Below are positions 55,193 to 62,245 of a DNA stretch of 64,000 nt, piece by piece; positions within the stretch are counted from its first letter, which is position 1, and every line of letters begins with the position of its first letter. Both the position numbers and the translations under genes were made by a program. The notes under the pieces were generated by a model. It had not been told where the DNA came from. It worked only from the letters and a program-made list of their open reading frames with translations, and made no database searches. The stretch covers positions 620,001 through 684,000 of the forward strand of contig NZ_JBDZDV010000001.1 in the NCBI RefSeq assembly GCF_040544485.1, written 5' to 3'. Source of the stretch: Lacicoccus halitifaciens (GTDB lineage Bacteria; Bacillota; Bacilli; Staphylococcales; Salinicoccaceae).

Positions 55193-55525
55193 TTATGCAT
55201 TTTCAAGTGCATTGAATTCAGCTTCATCGACGCCTGTCAGTTTTACGACCCAGCTCTCGTCCGGATCGGCCGAATTCAAAAGCTCCGGTGTATCCGCCGC
55301 TTTTTCGTTGACTGCCACGACTTCGCCCGCGATCGGCGTCGTCAGATCCAATACTGTTTTGGAACCTTCAAGCTCGAGTATGGAGTCGTCTTTTTTCAGG
55401 CTCTTTTCCTTCGTGAACTCGACGAATCCGACCGTCCCGATATCGTCCTGCAGCTCAGGCGTCATGATCAGCTTATATTCTTCACCGTTTTTTTCAATCC
55501 ATAAGTAATTTGCAACTTTCCTCAT
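55193..55525 (-). CDS. gcvH-L: GcvH-like lipoyl carrier protein (GcvH-L)
   Basis: A 110-residue single lipoyl domain like the H protein of glycine cleavage but shorter. Seen: Lys56 in LEGSKTVLDLTTPIAGEV is the expected lipoylation site; DDIGTVGFVEF near 27-37 matches GcvH, and the Asp pair there is near the site reported as ADP-ribosylated in S. pyogenes GcvH-L. No gcvP or gcvT lies in the window, so it is not part of a glycine cleavage operon here. Likely substrate of the neighbouring lipoate ligase, sirtuin and macrodomain. Confidence 0.93.
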   Translation of the reverse strand: MRKVANYLWIEKNGEEYKLIMTPELQDDIGTVGFVEFTKEKSLKKDDSILELEGSKTVLDLTTPIAGEVVAVNEKAADTPELLNSADPDESWVVKLTGVDEAEFNALENA

Positions 55526-55540
55526 TTATTACCCTGCTTT

Positions 55541-56560
55541 CTAATTGTTTGATATTTTTAACTCCGACGCGATCAGATCAAGTGCGTGCGCACGGTTTCC
55601 TGCCCCGGGTATGAGCGGGATGATGAGCAGCTCATCCACATCCAGGGTCCCGGCAATGGATGAAAGTCCGGCGGCCGCACCCTTTTTATCCCCGACGATC
55701 ATCCGTGTGCGGTTATCCTCGATCCTTTTCCTGTCTGTTTCAGTATAAGGATAATCCGCGGCAGTTTCAACCGATGGCATGCGGTCGAATTCGCTGAAAT
55801 TGTCCTTGCCGAGCAGCCAGAGGCCCAGCGCCTCCGCGAGCCGGTCCGCTTCTTCCGCGGTGTCCGCCGCGACGACGAAAGGTGCTGCCATCACCATGGG
55901 TTTTTCCATGACGGCGGAGGGCCGGAAATTCTCCCTGTAGACACGGATGGCTTCCCGTCCGACTGCCATCTTATCCTTTGATGCATATGGGAACAGGCCG
56001 AAGACATAACCGACCCCGAGGCGCGCAGCGGTCATCGCCGACTTCACACTCGTGCTGAGCATCCACATCTCCGGGTTCGTGCCGCCTGCGGGGTTTGCCG
56101 TCAGGTCATTGAAGCGGTGCTCCGGATCGTCGGTGTTCGCCACGTACTTCACGATGTCGCTGATGTTCTCCTCATAACGCTGCTTCCTCGGACGGGTTTC
56201 GTTCATCGCTTTGTTGACGATCTTCGTGCCGATCGTATTGCCGAAGCCGAGGTCCACCCGGCCGGGATGGAGGGTTTCAAGCATCCTGAAGTTTTCCGCG
56301 ACTTTGAGCGGGCTGTAGTGCGGTATCATGACCCCTCCGGAACCTAGCCTGATCGAATCCGTCTGCCCCAGGAGGTGCATCATCAGCATTTCGGGACTGC
56401 TGCTCGCAAAAGCGCTCACATCATGATGCTCCGCAATCCAGAATCTGTGGTAACCCAAAGCTTCAGCCTTTTTGCACAATGCGGCCGTTTCGTAGAGAGC
56501 CTCCGCCGGCGACCGGCCTTCATCCACGACGGCATAATCCAAGACATTCAGTTTTATCAT
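55541..56560 (-). CDS. Luciferase-like monooxygenase (LLM) family flavin oxidoreductase
   Basis: A 339-residue TIM-barrel enzyme of the bacterial luciferase-like group using FMN or F420-type flavin; in Firmicutes FMN is expected. Seen: HRFWIAEHHDV near 38-48, GSGGVMIPHYSPLKVAENFR near 73-92, LHPGRVDLGFG near 97-107, and the C-terminal GAGNRAHALDLIASEL. The MsnO8/YddN-like subgroup is the closest recognised type. First gene of the sirtuin-module operon, 15 bp before gcvH-L. LLM genes are known companions of SirTM modules; substrate not known. Confidence 0.9.
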   Translation of the reverse strand: MIKLNVLDYAVVDEGRSPAEALYETAALCKKAEALGYHRFWIAEHHDVSAFASSSPEMLMMHLLGQTDSIRLGSGGVMIPHYSPLKVAENFRMLETLHPGRVDLGFGNTIGTKIVNKAMNETRPRKQRYEENISDIVKYVANTDDPEHRFNDLTANPAGGTNPEMWMLSTSVKSAMTAARLGVGYVFGLFPYASKDKMAVGREAIRVYRENFRPSAVMEKPMVMAAPFVVAADTAEEADRLAEALGLWLLGKDNFSEFDRMPSVETAADYPYTETDRKRIEDNRTRMIVGDKKGAAAGLSSIAGTLDVDELLIIPLIPGAGNRAHALDLIASELKISNN

Positions 56561-56602
56561 CCATACAAATCCTTTGGTATTTATTTCACATATTTATACA
56601 CC

Positions 56603-56631
56603 ATTATAGCTTTGCACAATTTAACCGTCAA
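56603..56631 (-). promoter_or_regulatory. Promoter of the LLM-gcvH-L-macro-sirTM-lplA operon
   Basis: TTGACG, 17-base spacer, TATAAT on the minus strand, a near-consensus promoter facing away from the OYE promoter. Confidence 0.8.
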
Positions 56632-56634
56632 TCC

Positions 56635-56670
56635 ATAGAACCGTTTCACATTGACATAAATCCGTTCTAT
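56635..56670. promoter_or_regulatory. Inverted repeat between the divergent promoters (candidate operator)
   Basis: ATAGAACCG, 18-base spacer, CCGTTCTAT; arms complementary at eight of nine positions. It spans the OYE -35 box and abuts the operon -35 box. Binding protein unknown; no regulator gene lies in the block. Confidence 0.45.
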
Positions 56671-56679
56671 TGCTAATTT
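56651..56679 (+). promoter_or_regulatory. Promoter of the OYE-like gene
   Basis: TTGACA, 17-base spacer, TAATTT on the plus strand, about 48 bases before the ATG. Confidence 0.78.
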
Positions 56680-56726
56680 TGAAGTTGACGATTCAAGAAC
56701 AGATGAAAAATTAAAGGAGTCAAGAG

Positions 56727-57914
56727 ATGAACAGTAAATATGCACCTTTATTCGAACCACTCGTCCTGAAGAACGGCATCCGGCTCGATAACCGCTTCGT
56801 CCTCTCGCCGGTGATCACCAACTCATCGACCAGGGAGGGGCTTGTCACCGAAGAGGACGTACTCTACCATGCCCGGCGTGCAGGCTCTGCCCCGATCCAG
56901 GTGACGGGGGCTGCATACATCGAACCTTACGGCCAGCTTTTCGAGTACGGGTTCAGCGTGAGCGATGACCGGACGATACCGGGCCTGAAGCGGCTTGCGG
57001 ATGCGATGAAGCAGGACGGGGCAAAAGCGGTGCTGCAGCTCACTCATGCCGGGCGCTTCTCGAACCAGGCGATACTCGACCTCGGCACCGTATACGGCCC
57101 GAGCTTCATGGAACTGAACGTGCCCGTCAAGCACCAGGTGCTGCCGATGACGAAACGGAAGATTGATATGGTCGTCCAGGATTATGCCGATGCCGCAAGA
57201 CGCGCGATCAAGGCAGGCTTCGACGGTGTCGAAGTCTCGGCGGCACAGCGCCTCCTCATCCAGACCTTCTTCTCGAAGTTTTCAAATGAACGGGAGGATG
57301 AATACGGTGCCGCGACACTTGAAAACCGCTCCCGCTTCGGGCTCGAAGTGATACAGGCGGTCGCCGATGTCATAAAAGAAGAAGCGCCGGAAGGCTTCAT
57401 CTTCGGCTTCAGGGGCACGCCGGAAGAGACGCGCGGGCAGGAAGTGGGATACACCGTCGATGAATTCCTGCAGTTCATCGATATGGCGGAGGAGATTGCC
57501 GACATCGACTACCTCGCCATCGCAAGCTGGGGCAGGAACATCTATAAGACGACGGTCCGCGCCGAAGGGCCGAACCAGGGCGAGCCGGTCAATAAAGTCG
57601 TCTACGACCATGTCAGGGGCAGGATCCCGATGATGGCGACAGGCGGCATCAACGACCCCGACAAGGCGCTTGAAGCGCTTGAACATGCCGATATGGTCGG
57701 CGCTTCGACCCCGTTCATCACAGAACCCGACTTCGTCTCAAAACTCGCATCAGGCCGTGAAGATGAAATCGACCTCCAGTTCACGGTCGATGAAATCGAC
57801 GATCTGAAGATACCGGAAGCCGCATTCAAGGATATCGTGAGGATGATGGATTACGGCGAAGGACTGCCGAAGGATACAAGGGACGAACTCAGGCGGCTCG
57901 CCGAGGAAAAATGA
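56727..57914 (+). CDS. Old Yellow Enzyme-like NADH:flavin oxidoreductase (atypical active site)
   Basis: A 395-residue FMN-binding TIM barrel. Seen: LFEPLVLKNGIRLDNRFVLS near 8-27, LQLTHAGRFSN near 103-113, NEREDEYGAATLENRSRFGL near 187-206 and MATGGIND near 312. The substrate pair normally HxxN or HxxH after GFDGVE is here Ser171 and Gln174 (VEVSAAQRLLIQ), so usual ene-reductase chemistry may be changed. AAAGGAG precedes the ATG. The only plus-strand gene, divergent from the sirtuin operon; OYE genes accompany SirTM modules in other Firmicutes. Substrate unknown. Confidence 0.92.
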   Translation: MNSKYAPLFEPLVLKNGIRLDNRFVLSPVITNSSTREGLVTEEDVLYHARRAGSAPIQVTGAAYIEPYGQLFEYGFSVSDDRTIPGLKRLADAMKQDGAKAVLQLTHAGRFSNQAILDLGTVYGPSFMELNVPVKHQVLPMTKRKIDMVVQDYADAARRAIKAGFDGVEVSAAQRLLIQTFFSKFSNEREDEYGAATLENRSRFGLEVIQAVADVIKEEAPEGFIFGFRGTPEETRGQEVGYTVDEFLQFIDMAEEIADIDYLAIASWGRNIYKTTVRAEGPNQGEPVNKVVYDHVRGRIPMMATGGINDPDKALEALEHADMVGASTPFITEPDFVSKLASGREDEIDLQFTVDEIDDLKIPEAAFKDIVRMMDYGEGLPKDTRDELRRLAEEK

Positions 57915-57931
57915 CGGCAGTCTCAAAAATG

Positions 57932-57970
57932 AAAAAACGCACCTCCCTTTTCCGGGGCAGGTGCGTTTTC
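57932..57970. terminator. Bidirectional terminator between OYE-like gene and sortase
   Basis: AAAACGCACCT, inner CCC/GGG pair, AGGTGCGTTTT, with A and T runs on both sides. Serves two converging units. Confidence 0.88.
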
Positions 57971-57985
57971 ATGTGTCTATGGATT

Positions 57986-58645
57986 TCATTCAACGATTTC
58001 CGCTTTGACGATCATGCGTTTTTCAAACAACAGTGTTTCAGGGTTGTAATCATCACAGGTGATCAATGTGAGCTGCTGCGGATCACCCTCGGTCTGATCC
58101 ATGACTTCGACCTGGGAGGGGTCCACTTCAAAAATCTCGGTGATTTCATACTTACGCACTTCATCACGGGTGATGAGTTCGATCTCGTCGCCGACGGCGG
58201 CACGGTCGAGGTAGTTGAAGCGGATGCCGGCACCTTCCACACGGTGCCCGGCGATCGGTATGTTCTGCATATCGATGTGATCGTCATCATGGACGAATGA
58301 TATGCCGTTGCGCATCTTCGCCTCGGTCACCGGTCCGTAGTACAGCGGCTCGCTGATATCGGCGCTCTCGATATTCAAAACGCCCGCCATATCATCGCTG
58401 ATATTGATGTCCGTGCCCGTGTCGCCACCGGCCTCCGTCTCTGCCGAAGCTTCACTGTACGGTTCAATGCCGGTGATGAAAGTTTCGAACTGGTTCACCC
58501 CGACATTTTCCTCGCCGTTTTGGAACCCTTCGATCACCCGTTCATTGATGCGGTCGGTGTAATATTCCTGGATGTCCTGCCAGAAAAACAGTACGACGGC
58601 GGAAAAGATCAAAAGCACTCCGGCCGCCCTCATCATCATCCTCAT
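57986..58645 (-). CDS. srtA: Class A sortase
   Basis: A 219-residue membrane-anchored transpeptidase that links LPXTG-type surface proteins to the cell wall. Seen: N-terminal membrane segment (5-21), an acidic stalk (30-100), catalytic His134 in IAGHR, Cys197 in TLITC and Arg210 in FEKRMIV. TLITC is the class A signature. Start ATG overlaps the recG stop as ATGA, with GGAGG upstream in recG. It is tightly tied to recG, unusual; S. aureus srtA lies elsewhere. No LPXTG substrate gene is in the window. Symbol assigned by class. Confidence 0.92.
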   Translation of the reverse strand: MRMMMRAAGVLLIFSAVVLFFWQDIQEYYTDRINERVIEGFQNGEENVGVNQFETFITGIEPYSEASAETEAGGDTGTDINISDDMAGVLNIESADISEPLYYGPVTEAKMRNGISFVHDDDHIDMQNIPIAGHRVEGAGIRFNYLDRAAVGDEIELITRDEVRKYEITEIFEVDPSQVEVMDQTEGDPQQLTLITCDDYNPETLLFEKRMIVKAEIVE

Positions 58646-60615
58646 CTTGAATCCTCCATATGTTCAAATACGCTGATCGCTTCTTTTCTCGCATATTCCA
58701 GCATGCGGTAATCCTCAATCAGGTCTGCAACCTTGAACTGCGGCAGACCGCTCTGCCTGACGCCGAAATAATCGCCGGGGCCGCGCATCTCGAGATCCCT
58801 CTCGCTCAGTTCGAAGCCGTCCGATGTGGAAGTCATGATCTCCATGCGCAGCTTCGCATTATCCGTCTGGGGCTGGCTGACAAGCATGCAGTAGCTCTGC
58901 CTGCTGCTTCTGCCGACGCGCCCCCTCAGCTGATGCAGCGTGGAGAGCCCGAACCGTTCAGCGTTGAAGATGACCATCATCGTCGCATTCGGCACGTTGA
59001 TCCCGACTTCAATGACCGTCGTGGAGATCAGTATCTTCTTCTCTAGCGTTTCAAATAAATGCATGCCGTGGTTCTTCTCCTCGGGCTTCATCCTGCCGTG
59101 GACGAGCTCCACCGTCTCGTCACCGAAGTGGTCTATGAAGGCCTGGTAGATTTCATTGACATTCTTCAGATCGAGCGTTTCGGATTCCTCGATCAGCGGC
59201 GCCACGACATAGGTGCTGTACCCTTCATTGAGCTGTGCACGCACAGCCGCCATCACCTGATCCATTTCATCGAAAGTGTGCCATGAAGTTTCGACCGGTT
59301 TTCGCCCTTTCGGCATCTCCCGGATGATCGATACGTCCATATCCCCGAAAGTCGTGATGGAGAGCGTCCTCGGTATCGGTGTCGCCGTCATGTAAAGGAT
59401 GTTTTTCCTGTATGACTTGGCCTGCAGTTTCTGCCTCTGCCTCACCCCGAACCTGTGCTGTTCATCGATGATGATGAACGAGAGCCTGTTGAATGCGACA
59501 TCGTCCTCCAGAACCGCATGCGTCGCGATCAGGAGGTCGATTTCACCGAGCCTGAGGCCCTCCAGTATCCGGTCCTTCTCTTTTCTTGAAGTGCTGCCCG
59601 TCAGCCTTTCAATCGTCAGTTCATCCTTGAACGTATCCTTGAACGATTCATAATGCTGGTTTGCGAGCACTTCCGTCGGCACCATGACCACACTCTGCTC
59701 CCCGATCGTCTTGACGGCATACACACATATGCCGGCGACGATCGTCTTCCCGCTCCCGACATCACCCTGGAGGAGGCGGTGCATGGAAATGTTCTGCTTG
59801 AAGTCCCGGCAGATGTCATTGACACCCGCCTTCTGATCGCCGGTGAGCTCGAACGGAAGCGTCCCGATGAAGCGCTTCAGCCTTTCAACATCGTAATTGA
59901 TGATGTAGTGATCGTTCCTGACGCGCTCCTCGCTGCGTTTATGCATCAGTTTCAGCTGGAACTGGTAAAGCTCGTAAAACTTCACGGTCCTTCTTGCATC
60001 ATGCAGTCTGTCCCGGCTCTTTGGGAAATGCAGTTCGTACAGGGCATCCCGCAGTGTCCACAGCTGATATTTGCTTTTCAGCGCTTCGGGAAGGTCATGG
60101 TTGAAATGATGGCTGTCGAATACTTCTGCGACGAGCTTGCTGAAGGTCTTCGCATGCATCACCCGGTTCAGGCTGTACTTGACGCTGTAGCCGGGCGAGG
60201 TATCGAAGATCAGCCGCTGTCCGTTGATTTCAAGCTTGTTCCTGTCGAATTTGCCGTAGACCCTCGCAAATTCATCTATGATCAGCTTGTCCTTCAAATA
60301 CGGCTGATTGAAGAAGACCACTTTCGTATATATGCCGTCGATATCCATGAAGCATGTGAGACGGCTCATGCCGCGTCTGAAAAAGGCGAGCTTCGGCTCG
60401 GTCTTGACCGTCCCTTCGACGGTGATCGAACTGTCATGCTCCGCCTCCCGCAGATCCACGACGGACTGGTCGACATAGCTCGTCGGCAGATGGAAGACGA
60501 CATCATTCACATCACGTATTTCCAGTTCATGAAGTTTCTCCGCTGTCTTCTCACCGACCCCCTTCAGTCCGCTTACAGGGGTGCCGGGGGTGATGACTTC
60601 ATACATCGCGCACAT
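58642..60615 (-). CDS. recG: ATP-dependent DNA helicase RecG, C-terminally short
   Basis: A 657-residue helicase that regresses stalled replication forks and branch-migrates Holliday junctions. Seen: an N-terminal wedge/OB domain, Walker A LLQGDVGSGKT near 285, DEQHRFGVRQR near 383, TATPIPRTLSI near 412, and QLRGRVGRSSRQ near 560. Compared with S. aureus (686) it ends right after MLEYARKEAISVF, lacking about 25-30 C-terminal residues. Start ATG 60615 has GGAG four bases upstream; ATG 60606 is an alternative. Follows sdaAA by one base. Confidence 0.95.
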   Translation of the reverse strand: MCAMYEVITPGTPVSGLKGVGEKTAEKLHELEIRDVNDVVFHLPTSYVDQSVVDLREAEHDSSITVEGTVKTEPKLAFFRRGMSRLTCFMDIDGIYTKVVFFNQPYLKDKLIIDEFARVYGKFDRNKLEINGQRLIFDTSPGYSVKYSLNRVMHAKTFSKLVAEVFDSHHFNHDLPEALKSKYQLWTLRDALYELHFPKSRDRLHDARRTVKFYELYQFQLKLMHKRSEERVRNDHYIINYDVERLKRFIGTLPFELTGDQKAGVNDICRDFKQNISMHRLLQGDVGSGKTIVAGICVYAVKTIGEQSVVMVPTEVLANQHYESFKDTFKDELTIERLTGSTSRKEKDRILEGLRLGEIDLLIATHAVLEDDVAFNRLSFIIIDEQHRFGVRQRQKLQAKSYRKNILYMTATPIPRTLSITTFGDMDVSIIREMPKGRKPVETSWHTFDEMDQVMAAVRAQLNEGYSTYVVAPLIEESETLDLKNVNEIYQAFIDHFGDETVELVHGRMKPEEKNHGMHLFETLEKKILISTTVIEVGINVPNATMMVIFNAERFGLSTLHQLRGRVGRSSRQSYCMLVSQPQTDNAKLRMEIMTSTSDGFELSERDLEMRGPGDYFGVRQSGLPQFKVADLIEDYRMLEYARKEAISVFEHMEDSR

Positions 60616-60616
60616 A

Positions 60617-61489
60617 TTACTCCGCTCCGAATATTTCCTGCATCAGGCGGTTGCCTGTCGGTGTCGCGGCAAGGCCGCCGCGCCCCGTCTCACGCAGTGC
60701 CGACGGCATGGTGAGTCCGATCTTGTACATCGCCTCGATCACTTCATCTGCAGGTATCCTCGATTCGATGCCTGCAAGGGCCATATCAGCAGCCGTCAGC
60801 GCGTTGGAGGCACCCGCTGCATTTCTTTTTACACATGGGACTTCGACCAGGCCCGCCACAGGGTCACAGACGAGGCCGAGCATGTTTTTCAGCGCAATCG
60901 CAAACGCATGGCCGGACTGTTCCGGCGTGCCGCCCGCTGCTTCGACAAGGCTTGCTGCAGCCATCGCACTCGCACTGCCGACTTCCGCCTGGCAGCCGCC
61001 CGCAGCACCCGAGATGCTCGCGTTATTCGCCACGACGAAGCCGAATGCACCGGAGGTGAACAGGAATCTGACCATCTCTTCCTTCGTCAGGCCCCTCTGC
61101 TCATTCATCGCGAATAAAACACCCGGGACCACGCCGGCGGAGCCCGCTGTCGGGGTCGCACAGATCTTGCCCATGGCCGCGTTGACTTCGTTCGTGCTCA
61201 CCGCGTATGCGATGGCGAGCAGGTTCAGATCGCCACCGAGCCCTTTGCCGCTCTCGATGTATTTCTTCATCTTGACGGCATCATTGCCCGTCAGTCCCGT
61301 CTGGCTCGTCACGCCGCCAATGCCCTGATCCACAGCATCCTGCATGACGTCCAGGTTGCGTTCCATGTCCTGGTACACTTCCAGGTAGGAGCGTTTGGAA
61401 ACCCTGATCTCCTGTTCCATCATGATCTCACTGATCGGTTTATTCTCCGAATTGGCTATCTCGATTAATTGTGCAATACTGTTGAACAT
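60617..61489 (-). CDS. sdaAA: L-serine dehydratase, iron-sulfur, alpha subunit
   Basis: A 290-residue subunit of the [4Fe-4S] enzyme that deaminates serine to pyruvate and ammonia. Seen: KICATPTAGSAGVVPGVL near 108-125, GGCQAEVGSA near 164, and LVCDPVAGLVEVPC near 207-219; Cys110, Cys166, Cys208 and Cys219 include the cluster ligands. It forms the enzyme with SdaAB, encoded 18 bp upstream. Confidence 0.96.
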   Translation of the reverse strand: MFNSIAQLIEIANSENKPISEIMMEQEIRVSKRSYLEVYQDMERNLDVMQDAVDQGIGGVTSQTGLTGNDAVKMKKYIESGKGLGGDLNLLAIAYAVSTNEVNAAMGKICATPTAGSAGVVPGVLFAMNEQRGLTKEEMVRFLFTSGAFGFVVANNASISGAAGGCQAEVGSASAMAAASLVEAAGGTPEQSGHAFAIALKNMLGLVCDPVAGLVEVPCVKRNAAGASNALTAADMALAGIESRIPADEVIEAMYKIGLTMPSALRETGRGGLAATPTGNRLMQEIFGAE

Positions 61490-61507
61490 GACATTACCTC
61501 CTGTATA

Positions 61508-62173
61508 TTAATTTTCGGCCATCTCGATCACTCGGTCGACGCCGTCTATGTTCCGTACTTCCTCTATGATTTTAGGGCTGATCTCTTCATCCAGCTCTAT
61601 GGTCATCAGCGCGATGTCGCCCTTTTCCTTACGGGAGACATTCATCTGGCTGACGTTGATTTCATTGTTGCCGAGGACGGTCGTGACACGTGCGATCGTC
61701 CCGAAAGTGTCCTGATGGAAGACGAGCAGGGCGTGATAGTTGCCCGAGATGTTGATTGCATAATCATTGATGCTGACCAGCTCTATCTTGCCCCCGCCGA
61801 TGGAGATCCCTTCAATCATCAGGCGTTCCTCACCTTTGACGAGCCGGAGCATCGCCGTATTCGGGTGGCTCCGTTCCTCTTCCATCTCGATGAAATTCAC
61901 CTGCATGCCGACCTCTTCTGCATATTCCTTGGCTTTGATGATCCGGTTGTCGTCTGTATCAAAACCGAGCAGCCCGCCGATCAGGGCGACGTCGGTGCCG
62001 TGTCCGCGGTACGTGTCCTTGAAGGAGCCGTATAAATATATATCCACGTAATCCGGCGTGCCGCCGAAAAGACTTTTGGCCAGCAGGCCGATGCGCGCCG
62101 CCCCCGCGGTATGCGAGGATGACGGTCCGACCATCACCGGGCCGATTATATCAAATACACTTTTATACTTCAT
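61508..62173 (-). CDS. sdaAB: L-serine dehydratase, iron-sulfur, beta subunit
   Basis: A 221-residue partner of SdaAA. Seen: SVFDIIGPVMVGPSSSHTAG near 5-24, GHGTDVALIGGLLGF near 55-69, and a C-terminal ACT domain (about 147-221) starting YHALLVFHQDTFGTIARV that may sense serine. The frame is open to 62188; GGAGG eight bases before ATG 62173 sets the start. It follows the fakA terminator so closely that readthrough probably supplies its transcription. Confidence 0.95.
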   Translation of the reverse strand: MKYKSVFDIIGPVMVGPSSSHTAGAARIGLLAKSLFGGTPDYVDIYLYGSFKDTYRGHGTDVALIGGLLGFDTDDNRIIKAKEYAEEVGMQVNFIEMEEERSHPNTAMLRLVKGEERLMIEGISIGGGKIELVSINDYAINISGNYHALLVFHQDTFGTIARVTTVLGNNEINVSQMNVSRKEKGDIALMTIELDEEISPKIIEEVRNIDGVDRVIEMAEN

Positions 62174-62190
62174 ATCTGGAACCTCCATTG

Positions 62191-62224
62191 TAAAAATACC
62201 ACATCAGTGATCGCACTGATGTGG
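62191..62224 (-). terminator. fakA terminator
   Basis: CCACATCAGTG-CGAT-CACTGATGTGG followed by TATTTTT on the minus strand, between fakA and sdaAB. Confidence 0.88.
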
Positions 62225-62245
62225 CATTCTGTCTTTTTTGAGCAA

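Noticed and set aside
52286..56726. Flanking repeats marking the sirtuin module as a mobile insertion
   Set aside because: No direct or inverted terminal repeats, integrase or tRNA attachment site were found at either edge, so mode of entry is unknown.
59653..60714. 353-codon plus-strand frame opposite recG
   Set aside because: Antisense shadow of the RecG helicase frame, with His/Asp-rich composition typical of such shadows.
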